Part shown: piece by piece, positions 30,979 through 38,551 of the stretch | Position numbering within the stretch: position 1 is the stretch's first letter | Layout: each line of letters opens with the position of its first letter | Assembly: GCA_013360875.1 (NCBI GenBank) | Contig: JABWAU010000022.1 | Coordinates: 1-38,551, forward strand | DNA length: 38,551 nucleotides | Direction: 5' to 3' | DNA from: Anaerolineales bacterium | GTDB lineage: Bacteria; Chloroflexota; Anaerolineae; Anaerolineales; Villigracilaceae | Notes under the pieces: model-generated | The model's input: only the letters and a program-made list of their open reading frames with translations | Databases searched by the model: none | What the model was told of the DNA's origin: nothing | Translations under genes and position numbers: made by a program

Positions 30979-32487
30979 ATGGGCATTCGTTCAGAGTTGG
31001 AGAAATTTCCCCTGGTTGCCGTTTCACAGAAGATCAAAAAAGCCAATGCAATGATACCCAGGAACGTGCAATGGCTCCTGTACATCGCGGCGCTTATCAT
31101 TTCGGATGCGTTGATGACCTCCCTGGCATTCTGGCTGGCGTATTATTTCCGTTTCGTGGCTTTCGAAAAGTATTTCTACCAGAACGCCTTCGTTTCTTTT
31201 AATACATATCAATTCCTGCTCGTCTCGATGCCTTTTTTGTTGCTCGTGATCTTTGCGACCAACGGGTTGTACGCCAGGGATAATCTGCTGGGCGGCACGC
31301 GGGAATATTCGACGGTCTTCCGCTCGGCAGGCACGGGGTTTCTGTTGATTGTGGTGGCGGGATTTCTCGAACCCGACCTGGTCATTGCGCGCGGCTGGCT
31401 GTTGATGGCGTGGATATTCACGTTTTTCTTCGTGGCTGCGGCGCGTTTCCTTCTGCGGCGGGTCGTTTATTCCCTGCGCCGTTATGGTTTCTTCCTGACT
31501 CCGGCGGTGATCGTTGGCGCAAACCAGGAGGGGAGGTGGCTGGCGGAACAGTTGCTCAAGTGGGAGACGTCGGGCTTGCACCTGGTCGGTTTCGTGGACA
31601 AGAAGACGCCCGTCACTTTTCCGCTTTTTCACGACCTGGTATCGCTGGGGACCGTGGAGCAATTGGGCGAGGTCATCGAGCGTTACAAGATCGGGGAGGT
31701 GATCCTGGCTTCGAGCGCGATCTCCACGCGGGATTATCTGCTCGAAATCTTCAGGAAGTACGGCGTTTCGGACAAGGTCAACATCCGCATGTCGTCCGGC
31801 TTGTACGAGATACTCACGACCGGTTTGACGGTCAATGAGTTTGCCTACGTGCCGCTGGTGTACGTGAACAAGGTGCGTTTGACCGGTTCCGATACGTTCA
31901 TGAAATTCCTCCTCGATTACATTCTGGCGATCATCAGCCTGCTGGTGTTGTCGCCGTTTTTCCTGGTGGTGGCGATCATGGTGAAGCGGAGTTCCCCGGG
32001 ACCCGTCATTCACAAGCGGCGGGTGATGGGGTTGAACGGCAAACAATTTCACGCCTACAAGTTCCGCACCATGGTGATCAACGGCGACGAGATCCTGGCG
32101 CAGCATCCCGAACTGAAGGAGGAACTGGCGAGAAATCACAAGTTGAAGGACGATCCGCGCGTGACGAAGATCGGTGCGTTCCTGCGAAAATACAGCCTGG
32201 ACGAACTGCCTCAACTGTTCAACGTCCTCAAACGGGAGATGTCCCTGGTTGGACCCCGCATGATCTCGCCGGAAGAGGTATCCATGTACAAACAGTTCGA
32301 CATGAACCTGCTGACCGTACTGCCGGGCATGACCGGCGTATGGCAGGTCAGCGGGCGTTCGGATGTTTCCTACGAGGAGCGCGTGCGCCTAGACATGTAT
32401 TACATCCGCAATTGGAGCATCTGGCTCGACCTGCAGATTTTGTTCCAAACGATCCCTGCCGTGATCAAACGCCGTGGGGCATATTAA
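30979..32487 (+). CDS. Polyprenyl-phosphate sugar-1-phosphate transferase (WbaP/EpsE type)
   Basis: A 502-residue membrane enzyme that starts glycan repeat-unit assembly by moving a sugar phosphate from its UDP form to undecaprenyl phosphate. Four hydrophobic segments (from about residue 20 to 150) precede a CoA-binding-like Rossmann region (ILTPAVIVGANQEGRWLAEQ type), then a further membrane segment near 310-330 and the catalytic domain: HAYKFRTMVINGDE, LRKYSLDELPQLFNVLK, MSLVGPRMI and LPGMTGVWQVSGR. The start at 30979 follows GGGAG; an upstream in-frame ATG lies in leader sequence. It is the first biosynthetic gene of the cluster. Glucose or galactose is the usual sugar. Confidence 0.9.
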   Translation: MGIRSELEKFPLVAVSQKIKKANAMIPRNVQWLLYIAALIISDALMTSLAFWLAYYFRFVAFEKYFYQNAFVSFNTYQFLLVSMPFLLLVIFATNGLYARDNLLGGTREYSTVFRSAGTGFLLIVVAGFLEPDLVIARGWLLMAWIFTFFFVAAARFLLRRVVYSLRRYGFFLTPAVIVGANQEGRWLAEQLLKWETSGLHLVGFVDKKTPVTFPLFHDLVSLGTVEQLGEVIERYKIGEVILASSAISTRDYLLEIFRKYGVSDKVNIRMSSGLYEILTTGLTVNEFAYVPLVYVNKVRLTGSDTFMKFLLDYILAIISLLVLSPFFLVVAIMVKRSSPGPVIHKRRVMGLNGKQFHAYKFRTMVINGDEILAQHPELKEELARNHKLKDDPRVTKIGAFLRKYSLDELPQLFNVLKREMSLVGPRMISPEEVSMYKQFDMNLLTVLPGMTGVWQVSGRSDVSYEERVRLDMYYIRNWSIWLDLQILFQTIPAVIKRRGAY

Positions 32488-32517
32488 ATCCATCCACGAA
32501 AAGGAAATCATACCTAT

Positions 32518-33453
32518 ATGGCAAAGATATTGGTGACCGGCGGCGCCGGCTTCATTGGTTCTCACGTTGTGGACTTGTTCCTCGAAAAAGGTTATGAGGT
32601 GGCAATCCTCGACGATCTTTCCACGGGACGCGAGTCCAATCTCGACCCGCGCGCGAAGTTCTACAAAATGGACATCCGCAGTCCCGAGGTGCGCGAGGTA
32701 TTCGAGGCGGAACGACCGGATTACATCAGCCATCACGCCGCGCAGATGGACGTGCGCCGTTCGGTCGCACAACCGCTGTTCGACGCGGACGTGAACATCC
32801 TCGGTTCCATCAATCTGATCGAACGCGCCAAAGAGTTCGGGGTGAAGCGCTTTGTTTACATCTCGACCGGCGGGGCTGTCTATGGCGAACCGGAGTACGT
32901 TCCCTGCGACGAAGCGCATCCGATCAACCCCATCTGTCAATATGGCGCCAGCAAGCATACCGTCGAGCATTATTTGTTCATGTATCACGTCAATTACGGC
33001 TTGGATTACACCGTGCTTCGCTATCCCAACGTATACGGTCCGCGGCAGGACCCGCATGGGGAGGCGGGCGTGGTGGCGATCTTTACCGGGAAGATGCTGG
33101 CGGGCGAGCCTGTGACGATCAACGGCGACGGCGAGCAGACGCGCGACTTCGTGTACGTCGGCGACTGCGCCTATGCAAACTACCTGGCTGTGACGGTCGA
33201 ACACCAGCCCGGCATCTTCAACATCGGCTGGGGACGCCCGACTTCCGTCAACGACATCTTCAACACCCTGGCGAAGGTCACGGGATATCCTCATGCGGCG
33301 TCGTTCGGTCCCGCCAAAGTCGGCGAGACGCGTCACATCTACCTGGATGCAGCGAAAGCCAAAAGGGAATTAGGTTGGTCGCCGACCTTGTCCCTTGAGG
33401 ATGGTTTGGAACGAACCGTGGCTTATTTCAAAGAATCGGAGCGGGTCGCTTGA
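32518..33453 (+). CDS. NAD-dependent sugar epimerase/dehydratase
   Basis: A 311-residue extended SDR protein. [12 protein letters not shown] (residues 7-18) is the NAD-binding motif, [10 protein letters not shown] carries the active-site Ser/Thr, and [10 protein letters not shown] gives the Tyr-Lys pair. Overall it resembles bacterial UDP-glucose 4-epimerases, but GDP- or other nucleotide sugars are possible. AAGGAAATC precedes the ATG. The stop overlaps the TTG start of the heptose kinase gene, tying it to the glycan pathway. Confidence 0.87.
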   Translation: MAKILVTGGAGFIGSHVVDLFLEKGYEVAILDDLSTGRESNLDPRAKFYKMDIRSPEVREVFEAERPDYISHHAAQMDVRRSVAQPLFDADVNILGSINLIERAKEFGVKRFVYISTGGAVYGEPEYVPCDEAHPINPICQYGASKHTVEHYLFMYHVNYGLDYTVLRYPNVYGPRQDPHGEAGVVAIFTGKMLAGEPVTINGDGEQTRDFVYVGDCAYANYLAVTVEHQPGIFNIGWGRPTSVNDIFNTLAKVTGYPHAASFGPAKVGETRHIYLDAAKAKRELGWSPTLSLEDGLERTVAYFKESERVA

Positions 33454-34430
33454 TCATCGTACAAACCCCGTTGCGCATCAGTTTCTTTGGCGGAGGCACG
33501 GATTTCCCCTCCTTCTTCATGGAGGAGGGAGGCTGTGTCCTGTCGTCGGCAATTGACAAATTCATCTTTCTGACGATCAAGCAAAGGTTCGACGCAAAAC
33601 TGCGCATCGGCTACACCCGCACGGAAATGGTGGACTGCATTGATGAGATCCAGCATGAGTTGATCCGGGAGGCGCTGCGTCTTACGGGAATTACGCGCGG
33701 CGTGGAGATCACGACGATGGGCGATATCCCCTCCGAGGGTTCGGGTCTGGGATCCTCCAGCACGGTTACGGTCGGCGCCCTGCACGCCATGTACGCGTAT
33801 CTGGGCGAGATCGTCTCCGCCGCGCGGCTGGCGCGCGAAGCCTGCGCCATCGAGATCGAAACCCTGAAAAAACCCATCGGCATCCAGGATCAATACATCG
33901 CCGCGTACGGCGGTCTGCGTTTCCTCGAATTCAAGCCCGACGGCGAAGTCAACGCGGAAAGAGTGAAACTGTCCGTCGAGGCGCGGCGGGCGCTGAACGA
34001 TAATTTCCTGTTGTTCTTTACCGGTGTGAGCCGCAGTTCGGAATCCGTTCTCTCGGAACAGAAGAACAAGATCAAAGAGCGCATGGCGGAATTGCGCGAA
34101 ATCAAGCAGATGGCGTATCAGGCGCGGGCGTATCTCGAAGCGGAAAACTTCGACGCGTTGGGCGAACTCATGCATCAATCCTGGGAGTTAAAAAAACGGC
34201 TGGCGGGCGGCGTCAGCAACGGTCGCATTAACGATATGTACGAAGCCGCAAGAAACGCCGGAGCCATTGGCGGAAAGATCGCCGGCGCCGGTGGAGGGGG
34301 GTTTCTTTTGTTATATGTCCCGTACGAACGCCAGAGCCGCGTCCGCGCCGCGTTGCGTGATCTACAGGAACTTCCCTTCCGCCTGGAAACGGACGGAACG
34401 AAGATCATCTTCAATTATCGTCGCTCGTAA
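33450..34430 (+). CDS. hddA: D-glycero-D-manno-heptose 7-phosphate kinase (GHMP family)
   Basis: A 326-residue GHMP kinase. [18 protein letters not shown] (residues 6-23) is the HddA-type N-terminus, and [16 protein letters not shown] (about 95-110) is the ATP-binding GLGSSS loop. A C-terminal [16 protein letters not shown] is the third GHMP motif. HddA phosphorylates C1 of heptose 7-phosphate on the way to GDP-heptose. The start is a TTG at 33450 overlapping the epimerase TGA (TTGA), with GGAG about nine bases upstream; the family sequence starts exactly there. gmhA follows by 12 bases and gmhB is next, which supports the specific assignment. Confidence 0.88.
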   Translation: MIIVQTPLRISFFGGGTDFPSFFMEEGGCVLSSAIDKFIFLTIKQRFDAKLRIGYTRTEMVDCIDEIQHELIREALRLTGITRGVEITTMGDIPSEGSGLGSSSTVTVGALHAMYAYLGEIVSAARLAREACAIEIETLKKPIGIQDQYIAAYGGLRFLEFKPDGEVNAERVKLSVEARRALNDNFLLFFTGVSRSSESVLSEQKNKIKERMAELREIKQMAYQARAYLEAENFDALGELMHQSWELKKRLAGGVSNGRINDMYEAARNAGAIGGKIAGAGGGGFLLLYVPYERQSRVRAALRDLQELPFRLETDGTKIIFNYRRS

Positions 34431-34442
34431 AGGCAGGTTGCA

Positions 34443-35057
34443 ATGGAACACATTCAAAACTACATATCGGCGCTGCAACAGACCATGGATCAATTGCCCA
34501 AACCGCTGATCGCCGAAGTGATCCGCGTTCTGCAACGCGCGCGTATGCGCGGCAGCCAGGTGTTTATCATGGGCAACGGAGGTTCAGCCTCGACCGCCTC
34601 GCACTTCGTCTGCGACCTGGCAAAGAACACCCGCCGCGACGGACTGCCGCATTTCCGCGCCATCGGTCTGGCGGACAACATGGAGATCTTTTCGGCGTAC
34701 GCCAACGACGAAGGATACGAGAACGTTTTCTCGCAGCAACTGGTCAACCTGATCGGACCCGGCGACGTTGTCATCGCCATTTCAGCCAGCGGCAATTCGA
34801 AGAACGTCGTCAGAGCGGTGGAGGAGGCGCGAAAATACAACGCCATCACGATCGGCTTCACCGGCTTCACCGGCGGGCGACTCGGTCAACTGGTGGACAT
34901 CCACATTCACGTCAGAAGCGAAATCATCGAACACGTCGAAGACATTCACCTGATGCTGGAACACATGATCGTCCGCGCCATCAAGGACCAGCCGTTCATC
35001 GGCATCGAACTGCCGGAAGCGAGCGCGAAATTGTCTGCGGATGTACTGGGCGATTAA
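34443..35057 (+). CDS. gmhA: Sedoheptulose 7-phosphate isomerase
   Basis: A 204-residue SIS-domain enzyme that converts sedoheptulose 7-phosphate to D-glycero-D-manno-heptose 7-phosphate. [19 protein letters not shown] (about 41-59) and [14 protein letters not shown] (about 116-129) are the two phosphosugar-binding motifs, and [12 protein letters not shown] carries the catalytic-type Glu and His residues near the C-terminus. Length fits GmhA. It follows hddA closely and meets gmhB tail to tail with a four-base overlap (TTAA, shared by both stops). Confidence 0.92.
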   Translation: MEHIQNYISALQQTMDQLPKPLIAEVIRVLQRARMRGSQVFIMGNGGSASTASHFVCDLAKNTRRDGLPHFRAIGLADNMEIFSAYANDEGYENVFSQQLVNLIGPGDVVIAISASGNSKNVVRAVEEARKYNAITIGFTGFTGGRLGQLVDIHIHVRSEIIEHVEDIHLMLEHMIVRAIKDQPFIGIELPEASAKLSADVLGD

Positions 35058-35623
35058 TCGAACGATGCGTTGCCGTCCCGGGCAAGAATGACCTCGAGTG
35101 CGTGCGGCAGATCGTCGCAAACCAGAAATTCCGCCAGATCCGCCGGTCGAGGCTGCGCCAATTGCTCCGTCCCCCGCCCGGTCTTCAGAATGATCGTTCC
35201 CCGCACCCCCGCCGCCTGCCCGGCTTGAACGTCGCTCCACGCATCGCCGATCATCCACGAACGTTTCAAGTCCAGCGAGAGTTCCCGTGCCGCCTGAAGG
35301 AGCAGCCCGGGCCTGGGCTTGCGACAGTCGCACCTGTCGTCCGGTCCGTGCGGGCAAAGATAAGCGCCGTCAATCCTGCCTCCCCGATCGCGGATCCATC
35401 GGACCAGACGATCATTGATCTCCCCCGCGCTCTCGAACGACATAATGCCCCGTCCAACGGCGGATTGATTTGTAACAATTACTATCCTATATCTGTCTAG
35501 TTTTTGGTTTGAAAGCGCCCGGATCGCCTCGGGAAATATCTGGACGTGAGACCAGTCCCGAACGTACCCCGACCGGTTTTCGATGAGGACGCCGTCGCGG
35601 TCGAGAAAAATTGCAGGAAACAT
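35054..35623 (-). CDS. gmhB: D-glycero-D-manno-heptose 1,7-bisphosphate 7-phosphatase
   Basis: A 189-residue HAD phosphatase of the histidinol-phosphatase/GmhB type. [11 protein letters not shown] (residues 6-16) is motif I with both Asp residues, [11 protein letters not shown] motif II, a zinc site is formed by Cys/His in [17 protein letters not shown], and [15 protein letters not shown] is motif IV. It removes the C7 phosphate after HddA has acted. It is encoded on the strand opposite to gmhA and hddA. The ATG at 35623 has TATAAT six bases upstream and no ribosome-binding site, so the transcript is probably leaderless. Confidence 0.9.
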   Translation of the reverse strand: MFPAIFLDRDGVLIENRSGYVRDWSHVQIFPEAIRALSNQKLDRYRIVIVTNQSAVGRGIMSFESAGEINDRLVRWIRDRGGRIDGAYLCPHGPDDRCDCRKPRPGLLLQAARELSLDLKRSWMIGDAWSDVQAGQAAGVRGTIILKTGRGTEQLAQPRPADLAEFLVCDDLPHALEVILARDGNASFD

Positions 35624-35629
35624 GAAACC

Positions 35630-35635
35630 ATTATA
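35630..35635 (-). promoter_or_regulatory. -10 box directly before gmhB
   Basis: TATAAT on the minus strand, six bases from the gmhB ATG. TCGGCA (minus strand, 35652-35657) at a 16-base spacing is a weak -35 match. The rest of the interval 35636-35827 holds no gene that I can support. Confidence 0.55.
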
Positions 35636-35827
35636 CCCTTCGGATTTTCATTGCCGACGATGATTTTTCCTGAACGACGACTGAAATGACGGGACGCCCG
35701 CTTCCTCCTCACGATAACCTGCTTCTGTTTCACCGGCAGGGGACAACCCGAAGAATTAAATACGCCAATTTCCGAACCGATCCCGAAATCATGTCGGAAT
35801 GGCGGAGCGCGCCAACAGCGGACCGCA

Positions 35828-36574
35828 ATGATGAACAAACTTCGCTTATATCTCGAACGCCAGGCATCGTCCATCCTTCGATATGTTTATGAACAAACCA
35901 TCCTTTTCCTGTTTGGTTGGATACCCACGCTTGTCGGCATTGGCTTGCGCGGTCTGTTCTATCGCCTGATCCTGAAAATGGACGGTATGGCGGCAATCGA
36001 AAGCCGCGTCCGCATCCGCTTTGCGGATCGCATCAAACTGGGTCACGGCGCTTACATAGACGAAGGCGTCTACCTGCACGCCTGCCCGCAGGGAATCGAG
36101 ATCGGTCCCGGCACGATCGTCATGCACGGAGCGGTACTGCACGTGTACAACTTCCGCGATATGCCTCACTCCGGTATTCGCATTGGTAAGAACAGCCTGA
36201 TCGGCGAATACTCTGTGATCCGCGGGCAGGGCGGCGTGATCATTGGCGACCGCGTGTATACCTCGCCGTTCACGCAGATCATCGCCGTCAACCACGTTTT
36301 CGACGATCCGAACCGTCCCTTCGTGGAACAGGGCATCACAGCGGAAGGCATTGTCATCGAAGACGACGTATGGCTGGGCGCAGGCGCGGTCATCACGGAC
36401 GGCGTGCGGGTGGGGAAGGGCGCGGTGGTGGCGGCGGGCGCGGTCGTGACGAAGGACGTGCCGCCCCACACGGTGGTCGGAGGCGTGCCTGCCAAGCCGA
36501 TCAAGACAATTGACGGAAACATCAGCAATCCTGACCGAAGAATCTATCACGCAATGAAGGAAGGTGGTCTATGA
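35828..36574 (+). CDS. Hexapeptide-repeat acyltransferase
   Basis: A 248-residue protein with a short N-terminal helical/hydrophobic region (about 20-50) and then a left-handed beta-helix of hexapeptide repeats such as [29 protein letters not shown] and VWLGAGAVI, ending with [13 protein letters not shown]. It is a LbetaH acetyl- or other acyltransferase of the WbbJ/LacA type that would modify a glycan or sugar precursor. His residues in AVNHVF and the Asn/Asp nearby are likely catalytic. Two ATGs (35828 and 35831) are possible and neither has a strong ribosome-binding site. Its stop overlaps the GT2 start (ATGA). Confidence 0.85.
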   Translation: MMNKLRLYLERQASSILRYVYEQTILFLFGWIPTLVGIGLRGLFYRLILKMDGMAAIESRVRIRFADRIKLGHGAYIDEGVYLHACPQGIEIGPGTIVMHGAVLHVYNFRDMPHSGIRIGKNSLIGEYSVIRGQGGVIIGDRVYTSPFTQIIAVNHVFDDPNRPFVEQGITAEGIVIEDDVWLGAGAVITDGVRVGKGAVVAAGAVVTKDVPPHTVVGGVPAKPIKTIDGNISNPDRRIYHAMKEGGL

Positions 36575-37767
36575 CGATATTATCTGTGGTCATCCCAGCC
36601 TACAACGAGGAGAACGGCATCAAGGAGATTGCCGAGCGCGTCCTTGCCGTGGAACCCGCCTTGAAAGAGGTTGGCGTCGAACGTCTTGAACTCCTGGTCG
36701 TGGACGACGGCTCGAGGGACAGAACGGCTGAGGTCGCAGAGGGCATACCCGGGGTGCGTTTGATCCGTCACCCAAAGAACAAGGGCTACGGCGCGGCGTT
36801 GAAGACCGGCTTCTCCAAATCCGCCGGCGAGTTGATCGGCTTCCTGGACGCCGACGGGACATATCCGCCGGAGTATTTCCCGCAGTTGTGCAAATCCGCC
36901 TTGAACGGCTCGGACCTGGTGATCGGTTCGCGCATGGCGGGCGCGGACAGCAGGATGCCCCTCACGCGACGCGTCGGAAATTTCTTCTTCGCCAACCTGC
37001 TTTCCATTTTGGGCCGCCAGAAAGTGACCGATAGCGCCAGCGGGATGCGCGTTTTCAAACGCGAGATACTCGAGCAGATCTATCCCCTGCCCGACGGTTT
37101 GAACCTGACCCCTGTGATGAGCACGCGCGCATTGCACGAAGGGATCAAGATCGTGGAAGTGCCGATCCCTTACAGCGAGCGCGTCGGGCGTTCCAAACTG
37201 AGCGTCATCCGCGACGGGCAACTCTTCCTGCAAAGCATGGTGTGGACGGCGATGTCATACAACCCGGTCCGCATTCTCGGGTTGATCGGGCTGGGCGGCA
37301 TCGGAATCGCCGGGCTTGTGTTTCTTGGCTTGCTGGTCATGCGGTTGAACGGCGTCACCACGCTGGGACCTTGGGGAGTGCTTGCGTTGTTCACGGCTCT
37401 GGTCTCATCCATTGCGGGGTTGAATATTTTCGCATTGGGGGTTACATTCAACTATCTGGTATCGCTCTTTTACAAGAGACCCATCCGCCAGGGACTGTTT
37501 GGCAAGCCCATTTTCAAGACCCCGCTGGATCAGCAGTTCGGCTGGATGGGAGGCGTATCCATGCTGACGGGACTCGGCGTTGCGGTCGTTTCTCTTTCGC
37601 TGGGCGTCAACGGCTGGAACATTGACCGCCTGTGGTTCTATCTGCTGGGAAGCGCCCTCTTGTTCCTGGCGGGCATTCAACTCTTCGTGTATTGGCTGCT
37701 GTTGCGAATCCTCGAAGAGTTAAGCCAGAGAGAAATATTAACGAGACACGACATGGGCCTCGGTTGA
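36571..37767 (+). CDS. Family 2 glycosyltransferase with C-terminal membrane domain
   Basis: A 398-residue GT2 enzyme of the dolichyl-phosphate-mannose-synthase-like type. [14 protein letters not shown] (residues 3-16) begins the GT-A domain, [10 protein letters not shown] (48-57) and [13 protein letters not shown] (about 91-103) hold the metal-binding DxD-type acids. After residue 225 there are about four hydrophobic segments. Such enzymes load a sugar onto polyprenyl phosphate for use outside by GT-C transferases, two candidates for which lie at 23.7-26.6 kb. The start overlaps the acyltransferase stop by four bases. Confidence 0.9.
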   Translation: MTILSVVIPAYNEENGIKEIAERVLAVEPALKEVGVERLELLVVDDGSRDRTAEVAEGIPGVRLIRHPKNKGYGAALKTGFSKSAGELIGFLDADGTYPPEYFPQLCKSALNGSDLVIGSRMAGADSRMPLTRRVGNFFFANLLSILGRQKVTDSASGMRVFKREILEQIYPLPDGLNLTPVMSTRALHEGIKIVEVPIPYSERVGRSKLSVIRDGQLFLQSMVWTAMSYNPVRILGLIGLGGIGIAGLVFLGLLVMRLNGVTTLGPWGVLALFTALVSSIAGLNIFALGVTFNYLVSLFYKRPIRQGLFGKPIFKTPLDQQFGWMGGVSMLTGLGVAVVSLSLGVNGWNIDRLWFYLLGSALLFLAGIQLFVYWLLLRILEELSQREILTRHDMGLG

Positions 37768-37807
37768 TCGGTAGAGTAATTTGCATTGGTTTTTATAAGG
37801 AGAGAAT

Positions 37808-38551
37808 ATGACTACAAATGACCCTCAATCTGTAAATATGGGAAGCCGCCTGACCCCGAAATTGCGTATGGTGGATTTCCCCAATGCGGACGCGATCGTC
37901 CGCGAAGGACTTCTTGCGGCTCCACGCCCGGACGAGGCGGTTGACATCATGCTCGTAAACCCGCCCACCCCTGACGGCGGACTCTGGATTCGCACCCAGC
38001 ATCGCGTGGGAAGGCGCACGCGCGAGAACATGGTTTGGCCCCAGGTCTCGCTGGCTCAAATGGCGGCGTTGTTGCATCCCGTTTACAAGGTAAAAGTGGT
38101 GGACTGCAACGCCGAGCGCATGGGCTGGCACGAGTTCACCCAACTGTTGGATAAGTACCAGCCAAAATACTACCTGACGCAGTTGACCGCGCCGACGCTC
38201 GAAAACGACCTGTACGGTTGTTTCCTGGCGCACGCGCGCGGCGCGAAGACCATCGCCTTTGGGACGCACATCACCCCCATCCCTGCCGAGACGATGCGCC
38301 CGTATCCCAGCCTGGACTTTGCGCTGGTCGGCGAACCCGATCTTACCATCCGCGACCTGCTCGACCACCTCGAAGGAAAGTTCGACCAGCGTTCGCCCGA
38401 GATCAACGCCATGTTTACCAAGACCGACCCGTCCTATAAGCCCTCCCTGAACGCGGACGGCACGGTCAACATGCACGGCATCAAAGGGATCGCCTGGCGC
38501 AAGGGCGGGGAGGTGAGCCTCTCGCCGGACACGCTCGAACGCCTGTCCTAC
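37808..38551 (+). CDS. N-terminal part of a probable B12-binding radical SAM protein, cut by window edge
   Basis: An open frame of 248 codons that runs off the window without a stop. The ATG is preceded by AAGGAG at 37797-37802. After about 45 residues comes IMLVNPPTPDGG, typical of the cobalamin-binding fold of radical SAM proteins, then VDCNAERMGWHEF and LDFALVGEPDLTIRDLL, the end of that domain. The CxxxCxxC cluster motif would lie beyond the edge. These enzymes often methylate or rearrange sugars, lipids or antibiotics, and here it follows the glycan genes. The radical SAM part is an inference from the N-terminal domain. Confidence 0.72.
   Translation, partial: MTTNDPQSVNMGSRLTPKLRMVDFPNADAIVREGLLAAPRPDEAVDIMLVNPPTPDGGLWIRTQHRVGRRTRENMVWPQVSLAQMAALLHPVYKVKVVDCNAERMGWHEFTQLLDKYQPKYYLTQLTAPTLENDLYGCFLAHARGAKTIAFGTHITPIPAETMRPYPSLDFALVGEPDLTIRDLLDHLEGKFDQRSPEINAMFTKTDPSYKPSLNADGTVNMHGIKGIAWRKGGEVSLSPDTLERLSY

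Noticed and set aside
35686-35892. A 68-codon plus-strand frame before the acyltransferase
   Set aside because: It has no ribosome-binding site, overlaps the real gene in another frame and shows no recognisable protein features.

Overview
The window looks like a chromosomal segment from a member of the Chloroflexota, most likely class Anaerolineae. The basis is a GC-rich background, heavy use of overlapping start and stop codons, many short palindromic and tandem intergenic repeats, and a long cluster of DUF6754, zinc-ribbon and MutL-like genes that I associate with that class. This placement comes from gene content I recognise, not from a search. No outer-membrane, phage, CRISPR or transposase genes are seen.

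Left part (1-5.9 kb): the first codons of a minus-strand gene, a hairpin-rich divergent intergenic region, and a riboflavin pair (archaeal-type pyrimidine reductase and ribA) followed by a short-chain dehydrogenase. Convergent to these are an MGDG-synthase-like glycosyltransferase coupled to a DUF951 protein. Then come a phosphoribosyltransferase, a GIY-YIG protein and a TyrA-like dehydrogenase.

6.2-11.1 kb: an ABC-2 exporter (one ATPase, two permeases, with a palindromic element between the permease genes), a terminator, then a split chromate transporter with a tandem universal stress protein.

11.1-15.2 kb (minus strand): a methylmalonyl-CoA mutase B12-binding subunit, its GTPase MeaB (carrying an in-frame repeat-derived insertion), PRPP synthetase, mutM and a proline-rich membrane protein.

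15.5-23.7 kb (plus strand): a tight eight-gene operon of mostly uncharacterised proteins. It encodes a small leaderless protein, a DUF6754 protein, polytopic membrane proteins, an 823-residue zinc-ribbon protein with twelve spaced Trp motifs, a MutL-like ASKHA protein with a partner, and an LPNTG-tailed stalk protein. It ends at a clear terminator and is the best candidate for an undescribed system.

23.7-30 kb (minus strand): a phosphohexomutase with two AT-richer polytopic genes, one with a GT-C-like motif, then a DUF389 protein fused to an SH3-like tail, and a small HAD protein.

30-38.6 kb (plus strand): tRNA-Lys with a near-consensus promoter and a terminator, then a surface-glycan cluster. 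It opens with a NusG paralogue and a polyprenyl-phosphate sugar transferase, then an epimerase. Three of the four enzymes for GDP-D-glycero-D-manno-heptose follow (HddA, GmhA, and GmhB on the opposite strand). A hexapeptide acyltransferase, a GT2 glycosyltransferase and the start of a probable B12-binding radical SAM protein, cut by the window edge, complete it.
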